Below, one piece after another: positions 44,403 through 51,114 of a stretch of DNA of 64,000 nucleotides. Under the pieces are notes generated by a model. The model was not told the DNA's origin, did not search any database, and saw only the letters and a list, made by a program, of their open reading frames with translations. This DNA is from Dehalococcoidia bacterium. Its GTDB lineage: Bacteria; Chloroflexota; Dehalococcoidia; DSTF01; JACRBR01. A program made the position numbers and the translations under genes. Position 1 is the first letter of the stretch. Every line of letters starts with the position of its first letter. The stretch spans positions 124,001-188,000 of the forward strand of contig JADMII010000002.1 of assembly GCA_015478665.1 (NCBI GenBank). Reading direction: 5' to 3'.

Positions 44403-45386
44403 TTATCGCTGCAATGTGCTGCCGAGCGCCGTGACGGCCAGCCGGTAGAAGTGCTTCGGCCAGCCGCGCTTCTTCAACTTGCTGACATCCGGTACGGAGC
44501 CCAGGAGCAGCAGCCCGGGCAGCGCCTGCAGGTCCTCCGCGACGCGGATGCTGTTGTCGGTGCGCAGCAGCAGCCCGTACAGCCCGGCGCTGAGGCTGAC
44601 CGCCAACAGCAGGCCAGCGACCGGGAAGAGCAGCAGCGACGTCTTCTTGCGGGCATCCGGCCCCGTCGGCTGGCTCGGCGCATCGCGCACCTCGACCGTC
44701 TGGGTACCGGGAGAGCTGACGAGCGCGTTGGAGTCGCGCAGGCTCTTGGTTGCGTCGTTGAGCGCCGTCTGCGCCGTCTGGACGTTCGACGTCAGCGTCG
44801 TCAACTGCGGGTCGAGGCTGCTGCTCGCACGGTAAGACTGAAGCGCCGACTGCGCTGAGTCGAGCTGCTTCTGCGCGCTCTGCTGCTGCTTCGTGTAGAA
44901 GGCGATCGCCTGCTGCAGATCGATGCTCGTGCGGGCCTTCACCTCGGCCGTGAAGCCGGCGACCAGCGCATCGTTGATCGTCTTCGCCTCCGTCGCCGTC
45001 GCCGCCCTGTGGCTGATGTCCACGAGGTGAGGGCCTTCCGCGAGCACCACCGTGCCGTTGCGGACGGCGAACAGCGCGGCGCTCTTCTGCGGCAGCGTAT
45101 CGGTGGGCAAGCCCGCGCGGCGCGCGACATCGAGCGCGAACGAATCGGTCGCGAGGAATTCGGTCAGGTCGCTCGCCCGGTTCTGGGCGGCCGTCTGGTA
45201 CTGGTTGTCGGACGTCGGCAGCGTCGGCACCAGCGGCGACTGCTCGACCCAGACCTTCGACAGCGATGTGTACGTCTGCTTCTGCGTGAAGACTGCCAGC
45301 GCGGCGGCGATCGGCAGGATCACGATGAAGGGCACGAGCAGGAGGTACTTGTATCGCGCTGCGACAATCAGTGGCTTCATCGTCAT
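44403..45386 (-). CDS. Wzz/polysaccharide co-polymerase (chain-length determinant)
   Basis: 327 residues. An N-terminal membrane segment (YLLLVPFIVILPIAAALAV), a long periplasmic region with coiled-coil character (QQQSAQKQLDSAQSALQSYR), and a C-terminal membrane segment preceded by a Pro-rich stretch (RDAPSQPTGPDARKK, then LLLFPVAGLLLAVSLSAG) match the PCP family. It sets polymer length with the ligase/polymerase and works with the ATPase encoded next. ATG 45386 has GGGAGAG upstream. A direct-repeat promoter lies about 60 nt ahead. Confidence 0.88.
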   Translation of the reverse strand: MTMKPLIVAARYKYLLLVPFIVILPIAAALAVFTQKQTYTSLSKVWVEQSPLVPTLPTSDNQYQTAAQNRASDLTEFLATDSFALDVARRAGLPTDTLPQKSAALFAVRNGTVVLAEGPHLVDISHRAATATEAKTINDALVAGFTAEVKARTSIDLQQAIAFYTKQQQSAQKQLDSAQSALQSYRASSSLDPQLTTLTSNVQTAQTALNDATKSLRDSNALVSSPGTQTVEVRDAPSQPTGPDARKKTSLLLFPVAGLLLAVSLSAGLYGLLLRTDNSIRVAEDLQALPGLLLLGSVPDVSKLKKRGWPKHFYRLAVTALGSTLQR

Positions 45387-45446
45387 GAAAGACTCTCCCG
45401 CGATGCCGCAGCAGACGCCGCCCGTCGCTCGTCCGAAGCTGCATTC

Positions 45447-45480
45447 ATCCTAACGGCGCGCGCATTGAGCGCCGGTCAAC
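45447..45480 (-). promoter_or_regulatory. 11-bp-period direct repeat plus -10 (site b)
   Basis: Minus strand: GTTGAC-CGGCG-CTCAAT (45480 to 45464), 11 nt, then TAGGAT (45452 to 45447). Located upstream of the Wzz-type gene. Confidence 0.55.
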
Positions 45481-45518
45481 GCCTCGTCCAGATCGCGTCG
45501 AGCTTGACGTCGCGACAC

Positions 45519-46202
45519 TCAGTACGCTCCGCGTGTCGAGATCACCGCAGGCAGCGTCTTGAGGAGGATCACGAGGTCGCGCATCAGCGTCCAGTCCTCG
45601 ATGTAGCTGATGTCAAGGGCGACCATCTCGTCGAACGGCAGCGTGCTCCGCCCGCTCACCTGCCAGAGGCCGGTGAGGCCGGGGCGCGTCAGCAGCCGCC
45701 GCAGTTGATGCCGGCTGTAGTTCTGCACCTCGTGCGGCAGCGGCGGACGCGGCCCGACCAGGCTCATGTCGCCGCGCACGACGTTGATCAGCTGCGGCAC
45801 CTCGTCGACGCTTAGCTTGCGCAGCCAGCGCCCGACCCGCGTCATCCGCGGGTCGTTCCGCATCTTGAAGATCGGTCCCGCTTGCTCGTTGAACGCCGTC
45901 AGCTCGGCGATGCGCGCGTGCGCGTCCTCGCACATCGTCCGGAACTTGTACATGCGGAAAATGCGCCCGTTCTTGCCGACGCGTGGCTGCGTGATCAGCG
46001 GGGCGCCGCGCGAGTCGAGCCGGATCAGCGCCGCGACGACTGCTGCCGGCAGGCAGAGCAGCGCCAGCAGCACCATGCCGCCCGCGACGTCGAGGGCGCG
46101 CTTGCCGAGGCGCTGGATGCGCTTCTCGGCGTCCGCCGCCGTCGCCAGCGATGTTTCGTCCAGCGCGCGATGCGCTTCGAGTTCCTGCGGTAGCGTAGCC
46201 AA
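45519..46202 (-). CDS. Polyprenyl-phosphate sugar-1-phosphate transferase (priming glycosyltransferase)
   Basis: 227 residues, the minimal catalytic form with a single N-terminal hydrophobic segment (VAGGMVLLALLCLPAAVVAAL). Signature blocks are PRVGKNGRIFRMYKFRTM, RVGRWLRKLSVDEVPQLINV and GDMSLVGPRPPLPHEV, which include the DE and PRP residues of the family. It starts glycan assembly by loading the first sugar phosphate onto undecaprenyl phosphate. Start TTG 46202 is chosen for GGGAG upstream and because the region before it is non-coding. It is preceded by the clearest direct-repeat promoter. Confidence 0.9.
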   Translation of the reverse strand: MATLPQELEAHRALDETSLATAADAEKRIQRLGKRALDVAGGMVLLALLCLPAAVVAALIRLDSRGAPLITQPRVGKNGRIFRMYKFRTMCEDAHARIAELTAFNEQAGPIFKMRNDPRMTRVGRWLRKLSVDEVPQLINVVRGDMSLVGPRPPLPHEVQNYSRHQLRRLLTRPGLTGLWQVSGRSTLPFDEMVALDISYIEDWTLMRDLVILLKTLPAVISTRGAY

Positions 46203-46247
46203 GGGCGAATCTCCCGGCCGACAGCCTGAATCGGAGGTTTCCCTTGT

Positions 46248-46280
46248 GTTGTATGAGAGCCGAGTTGAGTGAGGGTTGAG
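46248..46280 (-). promoter_or_regulatory. 11-bp-period direct repeat plus -10 (site c)
   Basis: Minus strand: CTCAAC-CCTCA-CTCAAC (46280 to 46264), 10 nt, then TACAAC (46253 to 46248). About 46 nt before TTG 46202 of the priming transferase. The best conserved copy. Confidence 0.65.
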
Positions 46281-46287
46281 TGCGCGT

Positions 46288-47010
46288 CTAAGACGCGTTC
46301 GATCGGGCGCCACCACTGACGGCGAGCGGCGGCTCCGCCTCCTCGTCGCCGCGGAGGATGTAGCCGACGTTCGGCACGGCGGTGATCGAAAGCTCGATGC
46401 CGTTCGCGGCGAGCTTCTGGCGGATGTGCGAGAGGTGCGTCTTCAGCACGTTGCTGTCGCCGCCCTCATCGGACCAGACGTAGCGCAGGAGGCGGTCGGT
46501 CGGCGTCACGCGCCCGAAGTGCGATGCCAGGCAGTAGAGGATGCGGAACTCGATCCGGGTCAGGTTCAGCAGCCCGTCCTCGTAGGTGACGCTCCAGGTA
46601 TCGGGATTGATCCGCAGGCCGCCGAGCACCAGCTCGCTCGAGGCGACGTGCGACGCGACGCGGCGCGCGACGGCGTTCACCCGCAGCACGAGCTGACGGA
46701 ACGAGAACGGCTTCACGACATAATCATCGGCGCCGGCGGAGAACGCTTCGACCATGGCGGCCTCATCGCCGCGTCCCGTCACGACGATCACCGGCGTGTC
46801 GGCGTACTCTCGGATCTTGCGGAGCACGTCGATGCCGTTCGGCTCGGGCAGCGCCAAGTCGAGCAGGACGACGTCCGGGCGCTCGTCCTTGTGGTGCTGC
46901 AGCGCCTGTGCGCCGGAAAATGCGAGGATCACCGAGAAGCCCTGCCGCCGCAGCGCGAACGCCGTCACGTCGCTGAGGTCCACGTCGTCTTCGGTCAGGA
47001 GGATCTTCAT
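46288..47010 (-). CDS. OmpR-family response regulator (first of two)
   Basis: 240 residues. Receiver with TEDDVDLS, phospho-Asp in VVLLDLALPEPNG, Thr in VVTGRG and Lys in YVVKPFSF; winged-helix output with LLNLTRIEFRILYCLASH and SNVLKTHLSHIRQKL, ending TAVPNVGYILRG. Intact, so likely phosphorylated. Located directly upstream of the polysaccharide genes and a candidate to bind the 11-bp repeats. Its own gap carries a weaker repeat. Confidence 0.92.
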   Translation of the reverse strand: MKILLTEDDVDLSDVTAFALRRQGFSVILAFSGAQALQHHKDERPDVVLLDLALPEPNGIDVLRKIREYADTPVIVVTGRGDEAAMVEAFSAGADDYVVKPFSFRQLVLRVNAVARRVASHVASSELVLGGLRINPDTWSVTYEDGLLNLTRIEFRILYCLASHFGRVTPTDRLLRYVWSDEGGDSNVLKTHLSHIRQKLAANGIELSITAVPNVGYILRGDEEAEPPLAVSGGARSNAS

Positions 47011-47069
47011 GTCAATCCCTGCATCGGCGGTTGCTACCTGCCACCGTCGCCGCTCCGGGTGAAACGAGA

Positions 47070-47086
47070 GTTGAAGCGCCGTCGAG
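47070..47086 (-). promoter_or_regulatory. Weaker 11-bp-period repeat (site d)
   Basis: Minus strand: CTCGAC-GGCGC-TTCAAC (47086 to 47070), 60 nt upstream of the response regulator start. No convincing -10 follows at the usual distance. Confidence 0.35.
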
Positions 47087-47124
47087 AAGCGGCGGGGAAA
47101 CGCCGCACGATGTGATGCCGGTGG

Positions 47125-47844
47125 TCAAGCGGAATGCTTCTCGGGGACCGCGTGCGCGGCGCCCCTCGCCGTGAGCCGGTAACCCAGCCCGGCGATCGTG
47201 TGGATGTAGAGTGGCGCGCCGGCGTCCGGCTCGATCTTCCGGCGCAGGTTGCGGATATGGCTCTTGGCCATCGATGCGCTCTCGACGTCCTGCAGGCCCC
47301 AGATGCGCCGCGTGAGCTCCTGATGCGTAACGACTTCGCCCTCGTGCAGCGCCAGCTCGTAGAGCAGCCGGAACTCGATCTTCGTCAGGCGCACGGCGCG
47401 CTCGCGGACGCTGACGGAATGGAGGCCGACGTCGAGGCGGATATCGCCGAGCTCGAGGGCGCGGCTGCGGACGGTGCCGGTCTGGGGCGCGGCGCGACGC
47501 ATCACGGCTTCGACGCGGGCGACGAGTTGCGTGGGGCTGAATGGCTTCGTGACATAATCATCGGCGCCGAGGCGCAGGCCGCGGACGACGTCTTCATCGC
47601 TGCTGCAGCCGGTGAGCATGATCACCGGCATCGCCGTGGAGGTGCGGATCTGGTGCAACACCTGCCAGCCGTCGACGTGCGGCAGCGTGACGTCGAGGAT
47701 CACGAGGCTTGGGGCGCGGGACTTGAGCAGGCGCAGCGCGGCCATCCCGTCGTACGCCGTAATCACGTCGTACCCGCTGCGCCGCAGCGTGTAGCCGACG
47801 ATGTCGGCCAGATCCTGTTCGTCTTCGACGAGGAGAATTGCCAT
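47125..47844 (-). CDS. OmpR-family response regulator (second)
   Basis: 239 residues. Receiver with VEDEQDLA, phospho-Asp in LVILDVTLPHVDG, Thr in MLTGCS and Lys in YVTKPFSP; DNA-binding domain with RAVRLTKIEFRLLYELA and SMAKSHIRNLRRKIEP. Intact. Its ATG follows the stop codon of the LuxR-type gene with no gap (TAGATG), so the two are co-translated. Similar in plan to the regulator at 46288 but clearly not a recent copy. Confidence 0.92.
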   Translation of the reverse strand: MAILLVEDEQDLADIVGYTLRRSGYDVITAYDGMAALRLLKSRAPSLVILDVTLPHVDGWQVLHQIRTSTAMPVIMLTGCSSDEDVVRGLRLGADDYVTKPFSPTQLVARVEAVMRRAAPQTGTVRSRALELGDIRLDVGLHSVSVRERAVRLTKIEFRLLYELALHEGEVVTHQELTRRIWGLQDVESASMAKSHIRNLRRKIEPDAGAPLYIHTIAGLGYRLTARGAAHAVPEKHSA

Positions 47845-48561
47845 CTAGCCTGCCACCCCCGCAGTGCCGCCGGCGTGTCCGCCGGCCGCCCGCCTCGACT
47901 CGACGAGCCCATGCTCGAACGCGTACGTCGCCGCCTGTACCCGGTTCTGCACATGCAGCTTCTGCATCAAACTGCGCACGTGCGCGCGCACAGTGTGGAC
48001 CGAGATGTACATCCGCTCGGCGATGATGCGGTTCGATTCGCCGCGCGCCAGCCCCGAAAGTACATCCCGCTCGCGCTCGCTCAACTCGCTGCCCCGCGGC
48101 TCCCGGAGCCGAAGGTCTCGCGGCCGCTCGCCGGAGGACGAAGCGACATACTCCACAACGAGCCGGCTCGCCAAACGTTTCGAGATGACGGTCTCGCCGT
48201 TGAGGACCTCGTGCAGGGCGTCGAGCAGGTGCGTCGCGTCGGCGTTCTTGTCGATGATGCCGCGGATCCCGAGCGAGAGCGCTTCGAGCAGGCGTTCGTC
48301 GTCGTCCGCGAGGTTCAGCAGCACGACGGGGATCGGCTGCAGCTGTTCGTACACGGCGCGCATCTGGGGCGAGGTCGCTCGCTCGGCGCTATCGACGGTG
48401 ACCAGCACGATGTCCGCCCCGAGCGCGACGGCGTCTTCCGGAATGCGCGCCTGGAGTGCAGTCTCGCCCGCCACGTCGATGCCTGGCTGGCGGCGGAGCA
48501 GGGCGCCCAAGGCGTGGCGCACCAGACCATGGTCACACGCGAGCAACACGTTGAGAGGCAC
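47845..48561 (-). CDS. NarL/LuxR-type regulator with degenerate receiver
   Basis: About 238 residues. The C-terminal LuxR helix-turn-helix is intact (ELSERERDVLSGLARGESNR, then ISVHTVRAHVRSLMQKLHV). The receiver has lost key residues: the acidic pair reads CDHG, and the phospho-acceptor Asp is Thr (DIVLVTVDS), while Lys in GIIDKN is kept. It therefore probably does not use classical phosphorylation. Start GTG 48561 is preferred for GGGGGAG seven nt upstream; ATG 48582 would add seven residues. Confidence 0.82.
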   Translation of the reverse strand: MPLNVLLACDHGLVRHALGALLRRQPGIDVAGETALQARIPEDAVALGADIVLVTVDSAERATSPQMRAVYEQLQPIPVVLLNLADDDERLLEALSLGIRGIIDKNADATHLLDALHEVLNGETVISKRLASRLVVEYVASSSGERPRDLRLREPRGSELSERERDVLSGLARGESNRIIAERMYISVHTVRAHVRSLMQKLHVQNRVQAATYAFEHGLVESRRAAGGHAGGTAGVAG

Positions 48562-48813
48562 GATCGGACTCCCCCAAAACATTCACTCCGGAGCGACCAC
48601 CCGTGTGGACGCCGATGCGGTGGCATCATGAGCGACGCATGCAGCGCCGCTCAAAGGGACTCGGACGACATCCGGTTGCCGAGTCACCCCCTGAATTCCT
48701 GCCAGAGGACATCCTTGCGTACCGACGGGAGTTGGCGGATCCAGCGACCAAGGCACACGCGATCGCTGTTGATTTGTAGTTACCATAGGCACATAACACT
48801 GTCAACAACTCAC

Positions 48814-48830
48814 GTTGAGCGCCTGTCAAG
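48814..48830 (-). promoter_or_regulatory. 11-bp-period repeat (site e)
   Basis: Minus strand: CTTGAC-AGGCG-CTCAAC (48830 to 48814), upstream of the LuxR-type gene. A TTGACA follows at 48805-48800 but without a good -10 at 17 bp. Confidence 0.45.
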
Positions 48831-48947
48831 AACGCGGACGATCCATGCACTCGCAGATCGTTCGGAATTCGACCTATCCGACACAACAACTATTGGGTAA
48901 CTCGAATCTGAACCGCCCGGCGATTCCGTCCGGTTGTTATCTGGAAC

Positions 48948-48973
48948 CGCCGATCGGCCTAGGCCGATCGGCG
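48948..48973. repeat. 26-bp perfect palindrome with extra flanking inverted pentamers
   Basis: Arms CGCCGATCGGCCT and AGGCCGATCGGCG meet at 48960/48961 with no loop. GAACC (48944-48948) and GGTTC (48976-48980) extend the symmetry outside the core. There is no U-tract, so operator or other protein-binding function is more likely than a terminator. Confidence 0.7.
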
Positions 48974-49190
48974 CTGGTTCACGCTGATCGGACGCGCCCG
49001 AATGGATACGCGAAGCGTCGATTCCTCGCGGATCATCGCAGCAGGAAATGTCCGGATGGCCGATCGCCGCATCGCAACGAGTGTGATGCGACCGCGACTC
49101 TCGCGTTCTAGGATCGTTGAGAGCTGGTTGGGATCCCGCCGGTCGCGGTTGAGCGAGCGTGCCGGAGACGGCCGCCGGGAAGCGCCCGCG

Positions 49191-49547
49191 ATGCGAACGT
49201 TACGAGCGGTCATCCTCCACAGGCATGCGCTGTTTCGCGACCTGATGGCGACCGCGCTGCACGACCTCGGTCCGATCGACGTCGTCGCGGCCACCGCGGA
49301 TCCGGAAGAGGCGCTCGATCTGGTGCTGGCCGAGCGGCCGGACACCTTGCTCATCGAGTGCTACGACGGATTCGTCGACAGGAGGAAGATGCTGGAGTTG
49401 TTCTGCCGCGCTGCCGTCGACCTGCCGGAGTTCCTGCTCATCGCGGCCGACCTCTCCACGTCCCGCATCGAGCTCGTGCACGACAGCATCGCCGAGCGTG
49501 ACCACCTCGGCGGGCTGCAGACGCTGCTCCAGCATGGGGTTTCCTGA
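49191..49547 (+). CDS. Pseudo-receiver domain protein
   Basis: 118 residues with a CheY-like fold pattern (RAVILHRHALFRDLMATALH, similar to NarL receivers), but the acidic pair is HRH and the phospho-acceptor Asp is Glu (DTLLIECYDG), which may mimic the phosphorylated state. The switch Lys is not evident. No output domain. ATG 49191 is used because the upstream frame lacks coding character. Its TGA overlaps the next gene's ATG (TGATG), so it is first of a five-gene plus-strand operon with glycosyltransferase, kinase and UDP-sugar enzymes. Confidence 0.7.
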   Translation: MRTLRAVILHRHALFRDLMATALHDLGPIDVVAATADPEEALDLVLAERPDTLLIECYDGFVDRRKMLELFCRAAVDLPEFLLIAADLSTSRIELVHDSIAERDHLGGLQTLLQHGVS

Positions 49548-50377
49548 TGGTGGTATCGACGATGGCATCGCGATCGCCGACGATCGGCGAGTCCCCGAAA
49601 CACCGACAGCGCGTCGAGATCCTCGGCATGCAGATCGATCGCCTGACATACGCCGAGACGGAGCAATCTCTCGCGCGCTTCATCGCGCGCGGCGGCGCTC
49701 ACCAGGTCGCCACCGTGAACATCGACTTCCTCAGCATCGGCAGCCGCGACCCGGCGTTCCGGGCGCTCGTGAACGAGGCGGACCTCGTCACTGCCGATGG
49801 CACGCCGGTCCGCTGGGCCGCGCGCTACCTCGGGTCGTCGCTGCCGGCGCGCGTCACCGGGCCGGACCTGATCGACATGGCGGTCCGCCACTCCGCGGCG
49901 CACGGCTCCAGCATCTTCTTCCTCGGGGCGGCGCCGGGCGTCGCCGCCGCGGCAGCCGATGCGCTTGCGGTGAAGCACGGCGCCTTCCACGTCGCCGGCA
50001 TCTACGCGCCGCCGATGGGCCGGCTCGATGGCCCGGAGGACGTCCATATCCGGCGGCTGCTCGGCGACGCGCGACCCGATGTGCTCTTCGTCGCATTCGG
50101 TTGCCCGAAGCAGGACTTCTGGATCCGCGACCATCGCGATCTCGGCGTCCCGGTGTCCGCCGGCATCGGTGGTTCATTCGACTACCTCTCCGGGCGCATC
50201 CGTCGCGCGCCGCGCTGGGCACAGCGGTCAGGCCTGGAATGGGCCTTCCGGCTCGCGCGGGAGCCGCGCCGGCTCGCGAAACGCTACCTGGTCGATGACG
50301 TTCAGGTTCTTGGAAGGATCGGCATTTCACGGTTCACGAGGAAGCAGGAGGCATCCTCACAAGGGGAGCGACCATGA
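49547..50377 (+). CDS. WecG/TagA/CpsF-family glycosyltransferase
   Basis: 276 residues, family GT26. Blocks: TVNIDFLSIGSRDPAFRALV, then VTADGTPVRWAARYLG (catalytic Asp/Thr region), VLFVAFGCPKQDFWI and the C-terminal GLEWAFRLAREPRRLAKRYL that tethers TagA-type enzymes to the membrane. It adds ManNAc(A)-type residues onto lipid-linked primer in known systems. It probably elongates the primed lipid made by the transferase at 45519. Coupled to both neighbours (TGATG before, ATGA after). Confidence 0.92.
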   Translation: MVVSTMASRSPTIGESPKHRQRVEILGMQIDRLTYAETEQSLARFIARGGAHQVATVNIDFLSIGSRDPAFRALVNEADLVTADGTPVRWAARYLGSSLPARVTGPDLIDMAVRHSAAHGSSIFFLGAAPGVAAAAADALAVKHGAFHVAGIYAPPMGRLDGPEDVHIRRLLGDARPDVLFVAFGCPKQDFWIRDHRDLGVPVSAGIGGSFDYLSGRIRRAPRWAQRSGLEWAFRLAREPRRLAKRYLVDDVQVLGRIGISRFTRKQEASSQGERP

Positions 50378-51114
50378 CAGTACAGACGGCGCATCTTCAT
50401 GATGACGCTGTCCTCGGGATGGAAGAGGTCGACGGTGGGGGTTCCGTCATCGAGATGCTGTCAAGCATCGCGCACGAGTTGCGTGCGCCGCTCTCGTCGC
50501 TGTCGGCGGCGGCGGAGATGATCCAGGAGGGTGACGCGGCGGAGCAGCAGCGCTTCGCGTGCATCATTCGCCGCCAGGCGCACCGGTTGAACGCCATCAT
50601 CGATGGCCTGCTCGAGGCGTACGGAGCGGCCAGCCGCCAGCAGCGCGCCGAATCCGGCGCGGTCGACCTCACGCAACTCCTCGAGGAGGCGTGCGAGGAG
50701 CAGCGCCTGCAGTTCCCGGGGCATCGCTTCGAGCTGCGCACGGAGCGCGACGACCAGATCATCGTCGACCGGCGCATGCTCTCGATCGTCGTGTCGAACC
50801 TGCTCTCCAATGCCGCCAAGTACTCGCCGGCGGGCTCCGTCGTCCACCTCTCCTCGCATCACTACGAGGACGCCGTCCGCATCGAGGTCGAGGACGAGGG
50901 CGACGGCGTCCCCGTCGCCGAACGGCAGCGCATCTTCGAGGCAGGCTTCCGCGGCAGGCAGCAGCGAGGCGCGGGCGTCGGGCTCGGCCTCTATGTCACG
51001 CGCACACTCTGCGACGCGATGCGCGCGCGGCTCATCGTCGAATCGTCGGAAGAGACTGGCGGAGCACGCTTCGCCGTCGAGGTCCCGCTGGGAGGCGTGC
51101 ATGACTACGAGTAA
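50374..51114 (+). CDS. Soluble histidine kinase without recognised sensor domain
   Basis: 246 residues. Phospho-His in SIAHELRAPLSSLSA near residue 34, then N-box VVSNLLSNAAKYSP, G1 DEGDGVP and G2 GVGLGLYV. No membrane segment or PAS domain; the first 28 residues are all that precede the H-box. It is embedded between a glycosyltransferase and UDP-glucose dehydrogenase, so it may sense polysaccharide metabolism through partners and phosphorylate the OmpR-type regulators across the divergent region. That pairing is inferred from location. Confidence 0.88.
   Translation: MTVQTAHLHDDAVLGMEEVDGGGSVIEMLSSIAHELRAPLSSLSAAAEMIQEGDAAEQQRFACIIRRQAHRLNAIIDGLLEAYGAASRQQRAESGAVDLTQLLEEACEEQRLQFPGHRFELRTERDDQIIVDRRMLSIVVSNLLSNAAKYSPAGSVVHLSSHHYEDAVRIEVEDEGDGVPVAERQRIFEAGFRGRQQRGAGVGLGLYVTRTLCDAMRARLIVESSEETGGARFAVEVPLGGVHDYE

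Larger units (their letters stand above)
48562..49190. other. Long divergent control region of the polysaccharide locus
   Basis: 630 bases without a supportable gene, between the minus-strand regulator operon and the plus-strand glycosyltransferase operon. It contains a copy of the 11-bp-period repeat (48814-48830), an AT-rich patch by the standards of this genome (48760-48810), and a large palindrome (48948-48973). A TAGGAT at 49109-49114 could be a plus-strand -10. Confidence 0.6.

Noticed and set aside
49117-49153. A sixth copy of the 11-bp-period repeat (TTGAG at 49117 and TTGGG at 49128)
   Set aside because: Only one half-site matches well, so I left it out of the set.
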